Origin: Roseateles amylovorans
Lineage (GTDB): Bacteria > Pseudomonadota > Gammaproteobacteria > Burkholderiales > Burkholderiaceae_C
NCBI RefSeq assembly: GCF_025398155.2
Contig: NZ_CP104562.2
Span: forward strand, 1,178,001-1,242,000
Reading direction: 5' to 3'
Length of the DNA: 64,000 nt
This document shows, in pieces, positions 8,781 to 15,716 of the stretch. Both the position numbers and the translations under genes were made by a program. Every line of letters starts with the position of its first letter. The stretch's first letter is position 1. Under the pieces are notes generated by a model that was not told the DNA's origin, did not search any database, and worked only from the letters and a program-made list of their open reading frames with translations.

Positions 8781-9415
8781 TTACCGCCTCCGGCCGGCAC
8801 CAGGACCTGACGGTTCAGTTCCCCCCGATAGCCGCTGTCCGGGCCGAACTGCAGACGCATCCGCACGCCGGCGGGGGTAGCCTGGCTGGTGCTGCCGTCG
8901 GTGTTCTTGTTCTGGTCCGCCTCCGACTGCGCATTGGTCCAGGCGTTGCCGCGGAAGAAATAGATCTGCCAGCCGATGACACCGGCGACGCCGGGCAGGC
9001 CGCGCAGTTCTTCCGCGCTGAGTTGCTGGCTGCGGAACCAGGCATCTTGCAGGGCATCGCGCTCGGTGGTGGGCGTCGACTCCCAGCGGGTGAGGCGGTT
9101 GTCCTTGATCTGCCAGCTCACCAGTTGCAGGCCGGTCTCGCGGCGGCGGGTCAGGCGCAGGGTGGCGCCGTCAAACGACACCGCGGTGATGACCTTGCTG
9201 TCCTGCACTTCACGCAGGTCCAGCTCCCACTGGCGCATCAAGGTCTGCAGGGTCTCGGCCCGATCCATGTGGGCTTCGTTGTGGTCGCGGGTGTTGGTCA
9301 GGGCCGACACGGCACGCCAGGCCATCACCGTCATCATCGCCATGATGACAAGGGCGACCAGCACCTCGATCAGCGTGAAGCCGCGACTGCGTCGCCGGGA
9401 GCGGAGCGCAGGCAT
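8777..9415 (-). CDS. gspJ: Type II secretion minor pseudopilin GspJ
   Basis: GspJ is a minor pseudopilin of the tip complex. The 212-residue product has a type III signal, RSRRRSRG|FTLIEVLVALVIMAMM, with Glu at +5. Its globular domain carries family-typical elements such as VSWQIKDNRLTRWES and the C-terminal MRLQFGPDSGYRGELNRQVLVP. Only one base separates it from the gspI stop, and its own stop overlaps gspK. The I–J–K order matches the known tip complex. Confidence 0.94.
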   Translation of the reverse strand: MPALRSRRRSRGFTLIEVLVALVIMAMMTVMAWRAVSALTNTRDHNEAHMDRAETLQTLMRQWELDLREVQDSKVITAVSFDGATLRLTRRRETGLQLVSWQIKDNRLTRWESTPTTERDALQDAWFRSQQLSAEELRGLPGVAGVIGWQIYFFRGNAWTNAQSEADQNKNTDGSTSQATPAGVRMRLQFGPDSGYRGELNRQVLVPAGGGK

Positions 9416-9416
9416 C

Positions 9417-9806
9417 TCAGTAGCGACCCACGATGGTGGTGATGCTCAGCAGCGGCCGGTTGTCGCCATCGAACACCTGGGCCTCCACCCGACGGAAGTT
9501 CGGATTGGGTGTGGCGGCCACCGTCATGCGGCCGATGAAATCCCGGCCCATCTGGCTGCAACTGAAGTCGGTCTGCCCGACATTGGGAAAGTTCTGGGTC
9601 AGCCGCATCTCGGTCAATTCGTTCTCGGCACACCATTGCGCCAGACCGTTCATCTCGAGCCGGTCGGCGTTGCTGGTCATCGCTCCGCCGGCACGCATGC
9701 CGGCGGCCAGGCACAGGCCGACGATGGTCAACGCGACCAGCACTTCGATGAGTGTGAATCCGGCGGTCAAACGTTGGGCGGCCGGTGGGGTGCGGCGTGA
9801 ACTCAT
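9417..9806 (-). CDS. gspI: Type II secretion minor pseudopilin GspI
   Basis: GspI is the minor pseudopilin that forms the core of the tip complex with GspJ and GspK. The 129-residue product has a prepilin signal, AG|FTLIEVLVALTIVGLCLA. A small domain with the typical WCAENELTEMRLTQNFP helix follows. Its ATG overlaps the gspH TGA. Length and motifs are normal for the family. Confidence 0.94.
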   Translation of the reverse strand: MSSRRTPPAAQRLTAGFTLIEVLVALTIVGLCLAAGMRAGGAMTSNADRLEMNGLAQWCAENELTEMRLTQNFPNVGQTDFSCSQMGRDFIGRMTVAATPNPNFRRVEAQVFDGDNRPLLSITTIVGRY

Positions 9807-10297
9807 GGGGTGGCGCTCCCGCGCTGGACGCGGAACGGGCCCAGGCCGTCGGTGGAGACCGTCATGCGGTGGTCGCCACGGGTCAGCAGGATGCGTTGCG
9901 CGCCGATCAAGGGTTCAGGTCCGAGGCGAACCGATCGGCCATTGGCCGTCGCGCCCTGGATGTCCACCACCGGTGGCTCGCCGAGCCAGGACCGATTGAG
10001 CTGCAGACGGTCGATGAGATCCGGCGGCAGTCCGGTGAAGCGATAGCTGCCGCCGTCCTTGCCGTCCGGCATCCACCGCACATCCAATGACGCGGCCCGC
10101 GCTTCGGCGCGGGCGGTTTCAAGCACGCTGGCGAGATGGAGCGCCTCGCGCTCCAGGTCGGAATCGCCGCTGCGCCCCATCGAGATCGCCACCGCCGCAC
10201 TGGCGATGGCGATGATGGTGATCGCGACGATCAGCTCGATCAGCGTGAAGCCGCGCGCCGCCCCTCGAGAGAGGCGGAGGCGGCGGGCACCGGTCAT
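9803..10297 (-). CDS. gspH: Type II secretion pseudopilin GspH
   Basis: GspH is a minor pseudopilin between the major pseudopilin GspG and the tip complex. The product has 164 residues. Prepilin cleavage is expected at ARG|FTLIELIVAITIIAIAS, followed by the GspH domain with SVLETARAEARAASLDVRWMPDG. Four-base overlaps with gspG and gspI support the start. It could be confused with a FimT-type pilin, but the operon context decides for GspH. Confidence 0.92.
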   Translation of the reverse strand: MTGARRLRLSRGAARGFTLIELIVAITIIAIASAAVAISMGRSGDSDLEREALHLASVLETARAEARAASLDVRWMPDGKDGGSYRFTGLPPDLIDRLQLNRSWLGEPPVVDIQGATANGRSVRLGPEPLIGAQRILLTRGDHRMTVSTDGLGPFRVQRGSATP

Positions 10298-10725
10298 TCC
10301 CAGGAACCGATGTCGGCGTCGTTGCCTTCGCCGCCTGGCTTGCCGTCGGCGCCGAAGCTGTAGACGTCGATCTCGCCCTTCAGGCCGGGGCTGTCATATT
10401 GATAGGCATTGCCCCAGGGATCCTTGGGCAGCTTCTCGATGTAGACCTTCCAGTTGTTCGGCACGTTGCCGTTGGTCGGTTTGGAGACCAAGGCCGTCAG
10501 ACCCTGGTCGCCGGACGGGTAACGTCCGTTGTCCATCTTGTAAAGCTTGAGGGCCTGGACCAGCGTGTTGACGTCGGTCTTGGCGGCGGTGCGCCGCGCG
10601 TCGGCCACATGGTTCATCACCGCCGGCACCACGACGGCGCCCATGACGGCAACGATGGTGATGGCCACGATCAGTTCGATCAGGGTGAAGCCGCGAGAGC
10701 GGCGAAGGGAAGAAGTCCGTTGCAT
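10294..10725 (-). CDS. gspG: Type II secretion major pseudopilin GspG
   Basis: This is the major pseudopilin that polymerises into the periplasmic piston. The 143-residue product has the signal RSRG|FTLIELIVAITIVAVMG and the highly conserved GspG C-terminal domain: ALKLYKMDNGRYPSGDQGLTALVSKP, then PKDPWGNAYQYDSPG and DVYSFGADGKPGGEGNDADIGSW, which hold the calcium-binding loop Asp residues. An AAGGA ribosome-binding site lies about 11 bases before the ATG. It is the first gene of the leftward gsp operon, and the promoter should lie in the 61 bases shared with gspC. Confidence 0.97.
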   Translation of the reverse strand: MQRTSSLRRSRGFTLIELIVAITIVAVMGAVVVPAVMNHVADARRTAAKTDVNTLVQALKLYKMDNGRYPSGDQGLTALVSKPTNGNVPNNWKVYIEKLPKDPWGNAYQYDSPGLKGEIDVYSFGADGKPGGEGNDADIGSWE

Positions 10726-10774
10726 GGCTTTGCAATCCTTGCGGCGCCGCCCGCTGCGGCCCGTCGCGGTGAAT

Positions 10775-10780
10775 CATAAT
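10775..10780 (+). promoter_or_regulatory. Possible -10 element for gspC, implying a leaderless transcript
   Basis: CATAAT matches the sigma70 -10 consensus at five of six positions. It ends six bases before the proposed gspC ATG at 10787, so transcription would start at or next to the start codon. No good -35 hexamer is found 16–18 bases upstream. Weak evidence. Confidence 0.3.
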
Positions 10781-10786
10781 CGGCGC

Positions 10787-11401
10787 ATGCATGCACGATG
10801 GTTAAGCTTCGTCACCTGGGCGCTGCTGGCGGCCAGCCTCGCGTATTGGTCGCTGGTGCTGATGTCCAGAGGCCCGCAGGGTCCCGCAATGACGCATTCG
10901 GCGGTGTCCGGCGGCGCGACTGCGGACTGGACACGCCTGTTTGCGTCCCTGGAACCGGTCGCCGGACCGGTCGAATCCGCGTCATCTCGTTACCAATTGT
11001 TGGGCGTGGTGGCCCCGTCGACCGCGGGTCATCCGGGCGAAGGCGTGGCGTTGATTGCGGTCAGCGGGGGGCCTCCGAAGACGGCGCGCGTGGGTCAGAT
11101 CGTCGACGGCGACTTGTTGTTGATGGAAGTCACCCGACGTGAAATCGGCCTGGGCCGCGACGGCGTGGTGTCGATCCGGGTGAGCATGGCGCCCGGTGCA
11201 GCCGATCTGATGGCGCCCCCGGGCGGCGCGCCGATGTCGGGTGCACCGCAGCAACTGCCCATCGGTGGCGGCATGCCGCCGATGAACATGTCGGCAGGTC
11301 CGGGCGGGCCGGGCGGCGTGGTGTCGCCGTTGGCTGTCGGGGGGGCCTTGCCGGGCATGCCTCCGCCGCAAGCTCAGCAGCAGGACGGCGAGATCCGCTG
11401 A
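10787..11401 (+). CDS. gspC: Type II secretion protein GspC, short form
   Basis: GspC connects the inner-membrane platform to the secretin. The predicted 204-residue protein has an N-terminal membrane helix (WLSFVTWALLAASLAYWSLVLM) and a periplasmic HR domain (YQLLGVVAPSTAG…GVALIAVSGGPPKTARVGQIVDGDLLLMEVTRREIGLGRDG), the part known in other systems to contact the secretin N0 domain. The C-terminal third is a Pro/Gly/Met-rich tail, with no PDZ or coiled-coil domain. It runs opposite to gspG–F from a shared 61-base region. The ATG at 10787 (MHARWLSF) gives a short N-terminus before the helix; an in-frame extension upstream would cross gspG. No clear ribosome-binding site precedes it. Confidence 0.82.
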   Translation: MHARWLSFVTWALLAASLAYWSLVLMSRGPQGPAMTHSAVSGGATADWTRLFASLEPVAGPVESASSRYQLLGVVAPSTAGHPGEGVALIAVSGGPPKTARVGQIVDGDLLLMEVTRREIGLGRDGVVSIRVSMAPGAADLMAPPGGAPMSGAPQQLPIGGGMPPMNMSAGPGGPGGVVSPLAVGGALPGMPPPQAQQQDGEIR

Positions 11402-11437
11402 CGGCGCTGCTGCGCCGAGGGCGCCAAGGACGCCAAG

Positions 11438-11468
11438 GGCACCGACAGCGGCGAGCGCCGCCGGTGCC
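11438..11468. terminator. Hairpin between convergent gspC and the cobT-like gene
   Basis: A nested inverted repeat, with outer arms GGCACCG/CGGTGCC and inner arms GCGGC/GCCGC, sits between the gspC stop and the stop of the leftward cobT-like gene. It is followed by only two T residues on the plus strand, so it is at best a weak bidirectional terminator. Confidence 0.4.
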
Positions 11469-11473
11469 TTGAT

Positions 11474-12601
11474 TCAGTGCTTTGAATTCAACGGCGGACG
11501 GACGCTGCCCGGATTCGCCAGACCGCTGGGCGCGCTCGCGGCGCCGGACCCCGTGTGAAGTTCCGTGGGGCGGCTGTGGATCGGCCCCTCGGGCAAATCC
11601 TGCACATCGGTCAACAAGGCGGCGGCGCAACGCACCAGCGGCCAGGCGAGCGATGCGCCGGTGCCGTCGCCACAATCCATGCCCAACTCCAGCAGCGCTG
11701 CCGCGTGGAACAGGGCCAAGGCCTCGTCCAGGCCTTGGTGCGTGGTGCTGCGGCAGAACACGGCGTAGTCCGTGACCGGCGGCGCAATCATCGAGGCCAC
11801 CTTCAGGGCGGCGCAGGCGGGCATGCCGTCGATCAGGATCAGTTGCCGCTTGCTGGCGGCGACCAGCATTGCCCCCGTCATCACCGCGAGCTCGAAACCG
11901 CCGAAGGCGGCGAGCACCGCCATCGGCTCCACGATGTCTCGATGGCGGGCCTGCGCGCTTTGCAGGACGATCAGCAGATGGGCCAGGTCCTCGTGCGGCA
12001 TGTCCGGGCCTGAGACCAGAAAGTCCCGCACCGGCATGTCCATCAAGCGCGAGAGCACCAGCGCGGCGGCTTCCATCGAGCCCTGTCCCAGGCCCGCGCA
12101 CGCAATCACGTTGCCGGCGAGGTTGTCGGAAATCTCCATGCCGACCCGCACACCCGCATGGGCCTGTTCGACCGTCATGGCCGGACCGACCCGGGCGTTG
12201 CGCGTGCCGTGTGCAATCTTGCGGGCCAGCAACCGAGGCTGAGGATTCAGCGGCTCGGCCACGCCGCAGTCCACGACGGTGACATGCATGCCCTGGTTGC
12301 GGGCGAACACGGTCGCCGGCAGCCGGTTCTGCAGGGCGAGCAGGGCTTGCTCCCGCGTCGTGCGGCCATTGGGCAAGGCCACGCCGTCCACGGCAAGTCC
12401 GTGATCACCGGCAAACAGGACCAGCGTCGGATCGTGCAGCTTGGGTGTCAGGGTGTTCTGAATCAGGCCCAGGCGGACCGCGAGCGGTTCGAGTTCTCCC
12501 AGTCGGCCGGCGATGGCACAACGGCGATCCAGGCGCGCGCGCAGGGCGCGTTCAAGTTCCGGATTGACGGTCGGCGAGATCAGGGACTGATGGATGGACA
12601 T
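11474..12601 (-). CDS. cobT: Divergent CobT-like nicotinate-nucleotide–dimethylbenzimidazole phosphoribosyltransferase
   Basis: CobT transfers phosphoribose from nicotinate mononucleotide to a lower-ligand base during cobalamin nucleotide-loop assembly. The 375-residue product follows the CobT fold order: LGELEPLAVRLGLIQ, PTLVLFAGDHGLAVDGVALPNGRTT, a central VDCGVAEPL, EPMAVLAAFGGFELAVMTGAML, and a C-terminal GMDCGDGTGASLAWPLV. In well-studied CobT the last motif reads GEGTGA, with the catalytic Glu. Here that position is Asp (residue 312), and the usual GNTT segment is replaced by GQGSM. The start at MSIHQSLISP is chosen by family length. No other cobalamin genes are nearby. It may be a true CobT or a paralogue with altered specificity. 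Confidence 0.75.
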   Translation of the reverse strand: MSIHQSLISPTVNPELERALRARLDRRCAIAGRLGELEPLAVRLGLIQNTLTPKLHDPTLVLFAGDHGLAVDGVALPNGRTTREQALLALQNRLPATVFARNQGMHVTVVDCGVAEPLNPQPRLLARKIAHGTRNARVGPAMTVEQAHAGVRVGMEISDNLAGNVIACAGLGQGSMEAAALVLSRLMDMPVRDFLVSGPDMPHEDLAHLLIVLQSAQARHRDIVEPMAVLAAFGGFELAVMTGAMLVAASKRQLILIDGMPACAALKVASMIAPPVTDYAVFCRSTTHQGLDEALALFHAAALLELGMDCGDGTGASLAWPLVRCAAALLTDVQDLPEGPIHSRPTELHTGSGAASAPSGLANPGSVRPPLNSKH

Positions 12602-12953
12602 GAGGGGACGGCAATCGCAACCGCGGCGCTCAGGCGGAGGAACCAGCGCGCACGGGGTCGCTATTGTCGTCCCGCGGTCCGTTGAGGGCATCGGCAAATC
12701 CCCACCCGGCGCCCCTTGTCCTGGGGGCAGGCCGTGCGCTGGGCGATCCGGCGCCCCGGCTTGCTTCACCGCGGAAGCGGTTGAGTGGCGCCGCTGCCCT
12801 TGTGACACGAGGGGTACCGCTGACCGCATCCGCATGGCCCGCTGAGTCGTTCGTCAGGCGGCGGGAGGGGGCGTGACGTCGGCCCGCTGATCAAGTCTGA
12901 ATTCAGACCGGAGCGCGGGCGCGAGAACACTCGCTCGGCGATGGGCCGGCGGC
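12602..12953. other. Non-coding region between the cobT-like gene and ilvA
   Basis: This stretch lies between two leftward genes. It contains no supported gene. A perfect 14-base palindrome (GTCTGAATTCAGAC) lies at 12895–12908, 46 bases past the ilvA stop. The segment just upstream of the cobT-like gene was inspected for a cobalamin riboswitch; only short resemblances were seen, without a convincing B12 box. Confidence 0.5.
12895..12908. repeat. 14-bp perfect palindrome downstream of ilvA
   Basis: GTCTGAATTCAGAC reads identically on both strands. It lies past the ilvA stop and about 295 bases before the cobT-like start, and has no T-run on the minus strand. It could be a protein-binding site; no regulator is suggested by the sequence. 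Confidence 0.45.
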
Positions 12954-14528
12954 TCAGCGCAGGAACAGCCGATAGACGGGGTTCTGCGTTTCCTCGGTGA
13001 ACGGATAGTTCAGTTGATCGAGGAACTGCTTGAAGACCTTGGCGTCTCCCTTGGGTACTTGGATGCCCACGAGGATGCGGCCATAGTCCGCGCCCTGGTT
13101 GCGGTAGTGGAACAGGCTGATGTTCCAGTCCGGATGCATGCTGGACAGAAAGCGCATCAGCGCCCCCGGTCGCTCGGGGAAGACAAAGCGGAACAGGCGC
13201 TCATGCTCCGCCAACTCGGTCCGTCCGCCCACCATGTGGCGGACGTGGGCCTTGGCCAGTTCGTCGTCGGTCAGGTTGACGGTGGGGAAGCGGTGTTTAT
13301 CGAACTGGCGGGCCAGCTTGTCGGCTTCCTCGCGTTTGCTGGTCGCCACGCCGACGAAGACATGGGCTTCCTTGCGGTCGGAGATCCGGTAGTTGAATTC
13401 GGTGACGCTGCGAGGCCCGATGAGCTCGCAAAACCGCTTGAAGCTGCCCCGCTCTTCCGGGATGGTGACGGCGAACAGGGCCTCGCGCGCTTCACCGACC
13501 TCGGCGCGTTCGGCCACGAATCGCAGCCGGTCGAAGTTCATGTTGGCGCCGCAGGTGATGGCCACATAGGTCTGGCCCTTGGTGCCATGCTGCGCCGCAT
13601 ATTGCTTGATGGCGGCTACGCCCAGTCCGCCAGCCGGCTCGAGAATGCTGCGGGTATCCACAAACACATCCTTGATCGCTGCGCAGACGGCGTCGGTGTC
13701 GACCAGCACATAGTCGTCCACCAACTCGCGGCAAACGCGGAAGGTCTCTTCGCCCACCAGCTTGACGGCGGTGCCGTCGGAGAACAGCCCGACGTCCGTT
13801 AATGCGATGCGCTTGCCGGCGCGGACCGATCGGACCATGGCATCGGAATCGCGGGTCTGCACGCCGATGATCTTGATCTCGGGGCGCACTGCTTTGATGT
13901 AGGCCGCCACGCCGGAAATCAGCCCACCGCCGCCGATGGCGACAAAGATGGCGTCGATCGGTCCGGGATGCTGGCGCAGCACTTCCATCGCGATCGTTCC
14001 CTGTCCGGCGATCACATCGGGGTCGTCGAACGGGTGGACAAAGCTGAGTTGTTGCGCTCGTTCGAGCTCAAGGGCGTGCTCATAAGCATCGCTGAAGGAC
14101 TCGCCCGCCAGCACCACTTCCCCGCCCAGGGCCTGGACCGCATCGACCTTCAGCTTGGGCGTGGTCACCGGCATGACGATGACGGCCCGACACCCCAGTT
14201 TGCGGGCCGACAAGGCCACGCCTTGCGCATGATTGCCCGCTGACGCGCAAATCACCCCGCGCGCGAGTTGTTCCGCACTGAGATGAGCCATTTTGTTATA
14301 GGCCCCACGCAACTTGAAGCTGAATACCGGCTGTTGGTCCTCGCGTTTGAGCCAGACTTTGTTGCCGATGCGCTTGGAAAGATTGCGGGCCAGGTCGAGC
14401 GAGGTTTCCTGGGCGACCTCATAGACCTTGGCATTCAGAATTCGCTGGAGGTAACTCTGGTCGGCGGGCAAAAGCGCAGGATGGCGCTGCGAAGTTGACG
14501 TGCGCGATGCGCGGCGGGTGCCGGCCAT
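12954..14528 (-). CDS. ilvA: Biosynthetic threonine ammonia-lyase (threonine dehydratase) IlvA
   Basis: IlvA deaminates threonine to 2-oxobutanoate, the first committed step of isoleucine synthesis, using pyridoxal phosphate. The product has 524 residues. The catalytic domain (about residues 30–330) includes the PLP lysine in VFSFKLRGAYN, the phosphate-binding loop region AIGGGGLISGVAAY and the serine-type loop CASAGNHAQG. Two ACT-like regulatory domains follow (EERGSFKRFCELIGPRSVTEFNYR and ERPGALMRFLSSMHPDWNISLFHYRNQG), as expected for the isoleucine-inhibited enzyme. The start MAGTRRASRTS has an AAGGGG site six bases upstream; an in-frame start 28 codons earlier lacks one. A candidate sRNA with its own terminator lies upstream on the same strand. 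Confidence 0.95.
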   Translation of the reverse strand: MAGTRRASRTSTSQRHPALLPADQSYLQRILNAKVYEVAQETSLDLARNLSKRIGNKVWLKREDQQPVFSFKLRGAYNKMAHLSAEQLARGVICASAGNHAQGVALSARKLGCRAVIVMPVTTPKLKVDAVQALGGEVVLAGESFSDAYEHALELERAQQLSFVHPFDDPDVIAGQGTIAMEVLRQHPGPIDAIFVAIGGGGLISGVAAYIKAVRPEIKIIGVQTRDSDAMVRSVRAGKRIALTDVGLFSDGTAVKLVGEETFRVCRELVDDYVLVDTDAVCAAIKDVFVDTRSILEPAGGLGVAAIKQYAAQHGTKGQTYVAITCGANMNFDRLRFVAERAEVGEAREALFAVTIPEERGSFKRFCELIGPRSVTEFNYRISDRKEAHVFVGVATSKREEADKLARQFDKHRFPTVNLTDDELAKAHVRHMVGGRTELAEHERLFRFVFPERPGALMRFLSSMHPDWNISLFHYRNQGADYGRILVGIQVPKGDAKVFKQFLDQLNYPFTEETQNPVYRLFLR

Positions 14529-14820
14529 GGAATACCCCTTCTGGTCGCAAAGTGCCGCAATGGTGCGGCAAATGATGATAGCCAGGGTTTCTCCGCACTC
14601 ATCTGCGTCCAACCCGAGGCCGGACAGATTGGTTTCGCGGTTCGAAGAGGGTCGCTTCTTGAGCGCGCGTCAAGTGAGTTTCAACGGCGCGTTTTTCCCA
14701 CCCGCAATAGCGGTGGAAGTTGGGCTTGTGGGCCGCGTCGGACGGCTGCATCGCCGCTGCACGGCCGTGGCCATGCGGACGTTGCTCGACAAGACGGAGC
14801 TGCCGAGCTCGCTACGGACG

Positions 14821-14850
14821 AAAAAAAGCCCGAGGCTTGTGGCCTCGGGC
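14821..14850 (-). terminator. Intrinsic terminator upstream of ilvA (end of the sRNA candidate)
   Basis: A nine-base-pair perfect stem, GCCCGAGGC/GCCTCGGGC, with a five-base loop is followed on the minus strand by seven T residues. It lies about 290 bases upstream of ilvA, with no protein gene reading into it from the right on the minus strand. This points to a short non-coding transcript. Confidence 0.85.
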
Positions 14851-14920
14851 TGAATCCACCATGGAGGCGGTGGAGGAGACAATCGGTGCGGGGCTACCGC
14901 GTTGGTAGCGCTATCGCATG
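14821..14920 (-). ncRNA. Candidate small RNA with anti-Shine–Dalgarno motifs
   Basis: The minus strand carries a compact, self-contained RNA gene of about 100 nt. Reading 5' to 3', hairpin 1 is GCUACC-AACGC-GGUAGC. A C-rich single strand with UCUCCUCC follows (plus-strand 14872–14879). Hairpin 2 is CCACC-GCCUCCAU-GGUGG, whose loop again contains CCUCC (14863–14867). Last is an intrinsic terminator, GCCCGAGGC-CACAA-GCCTCGGGC, followed by seven T residues (14821–14827). A promoter-like pair sits just upstream at 14927–14955. Exposed CCUCC motifs pair with ribosome-binding sites in known sRNAs such as the CcsR and cuckoo (alpha-r14) RNAs. Alternatives are an attenuator for ilvA, whose start is 290 bases further on. 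No family name is recognised. Confidence 0.62.
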
Positions 14921-14926
14921 CCTAGA

Positions 14927-14955
14927 ATTCTAGGGCGGAGCATGCTGCGCTGCAA
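14927..14955 (-). promoter_or_regulatory. Promoter-like element for the sRNA candidate
   Basis: On the minus strand TTGCAG (14955–14950) and TAGAAT (14932–14927) are separated by exactly 17 bases. TAGAAT matches the -10 consensus at five of six positions. An A-rich stretch (AAAAAATA) immediately upstream of the -35 resembles an UP element. The -10 lies within the palindrome CCTAGAATTCTAGG (14921–14934), a possible operator. The predicted start would be near 14919–14921. Confidence 0.55.
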
Positions 14956-15048
14956 TATTTTTTCCGCCTTTTGTCTCTGGGGACAGGCCTCTAATCGAGC
15001 AATATCACCGGATGGCCGCTGGCGCGGTCCGTTTTGAGGAACACACGC

Positions 15049-15471
15049 ATGGAATGCACGATCGACTGGATGGGCCAGGACGGCATGAGCTTCGTTGCCG
15101 AGACCGGCAGCGGCCACCTGGTCAACATGGACGGCGCACCGGATGGCGGCGGGCGCAACCTGGCGCCAAGGCCGATGGAGATGGTGTTGCTGGGTACGGG
15201 CGGCTGTACCGCCTACGACGTGGTGCTGATCCTGAAGCGGGGGCGCCACGATGTTCGCGGCTGCAAGGTCCGGCTCCAGGCCGATCGGGCCGAGGTCGAG
15301 CCCAAGGTGTTTACCAAGATCCACATGCACTTCGTGGTCGAAGGCAAGGACCTGCCGCTTCAAGCGGTGGAGCGTGCGGTCGCCCTGTCGCATGAGAAGT
15401 ACTGCTCGGCCAGCATCATGTTGGCCAAGACCGCAGTGATCACCACATCGGTGGAGGTGATCGAGGCCTGA
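15049..15471 (+). CDS. OsmC-like (YhfA-type) family protein
   Basis: OsmC-family proteins are small cytoplasmic thiol proteins, several of which reduce organic hydroperoxides. The product has 140 residues, a normal length. The two conserved cysteines are present: one in the helix LLGTGGCTAYDVVLIL and one in HEKYCSASIMLA. The arrangement resembles the YhfA/YhfA-like branch rather than Ohr. The ATG at 15049 is chosen because TGAGGA lies nine bases before it; a TTG five codons upstream is within that ribosome-binding site. The gene stands alone, divergent from the sRNA candidate and ilvA and convergent with coq7. The exact substrate is unknown. Confidence 0.88.
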   Translation: MECTIDWMGQDGMSFVAETGSGHLVNMDGAPDGGGRNLAPRPMEMVLLGTGGCTAYDVVLILKRGRHDVRGCKVRLQADRAEVEPKVFTKIHMHFVVEGKDLPLQAVERAVALSHEKYCSASIMLAKTAVITTSVEVIEA

Positions 15472-15611
15472 GTCAGGTGCACCGGGTGCATCGAGGGCAT
15501 CGGCTGCTCGGTCCAGGCCCCGGGTGCTTCAGCGCAATCGGCGTCAGTGCGCATTGGCGGTGAGCTGCCGTTCAGGACAATTTCCCGGCTTGGTGGCGGG
15601 TGGGCGTGGCG

Positions 15612-15650
15612 CTCTGCTTGATGCCTCTGCTTGATGCCTCTGTTTGATGC
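15612..15650. repeat. Three tandem 13-bp repeats between osmC-like gene and coq7
   Basis: The unit CTCTGCTTGATGC occurs three times in a row; the third copy has one C-to-T change. It lies in the 245-base space between two convergent genes, which otherwise holds nothing recognisable. Confidence 0.8.
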
Positions 15651-15716
15651 GTTTTCTTGACGCTTGTGCCGCCCCAAGCGCCGGTGGCCGCGGAGACCGT
15701 CCGGCCCCCACCCTAT

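Noticed and set aside
12602..12830. Cobalamin riboswitch upstream of the cobT-like gene
   Set aside because: The minus strand shows only short look-alikes (GCCACT, CGGTGAAGC, GGCCTGCC). The ordered set of conserved boxes, in particular a full B12 box after the paired core, is absent.
14838..14882. Leader peptide with tandem prolines and Trp-Trp (MSPPPPPWWIQP) before ilvA
   Set aside because: It would need a TTG start without a ribosome-binding site and runs through the terminator stem. Trp codons make no sense for an isoleucine gene. The sRNA reading explains the structure better.
14861..14932. Short plus-strand reading frames preceded by GGAGGAG near the sRNA candidate
   Set aside because: The purine-rich string is the complement of the CCUCC motifs. 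Plus-strand frames encode only about 15 residues, with no promoter or terminator in that direction.
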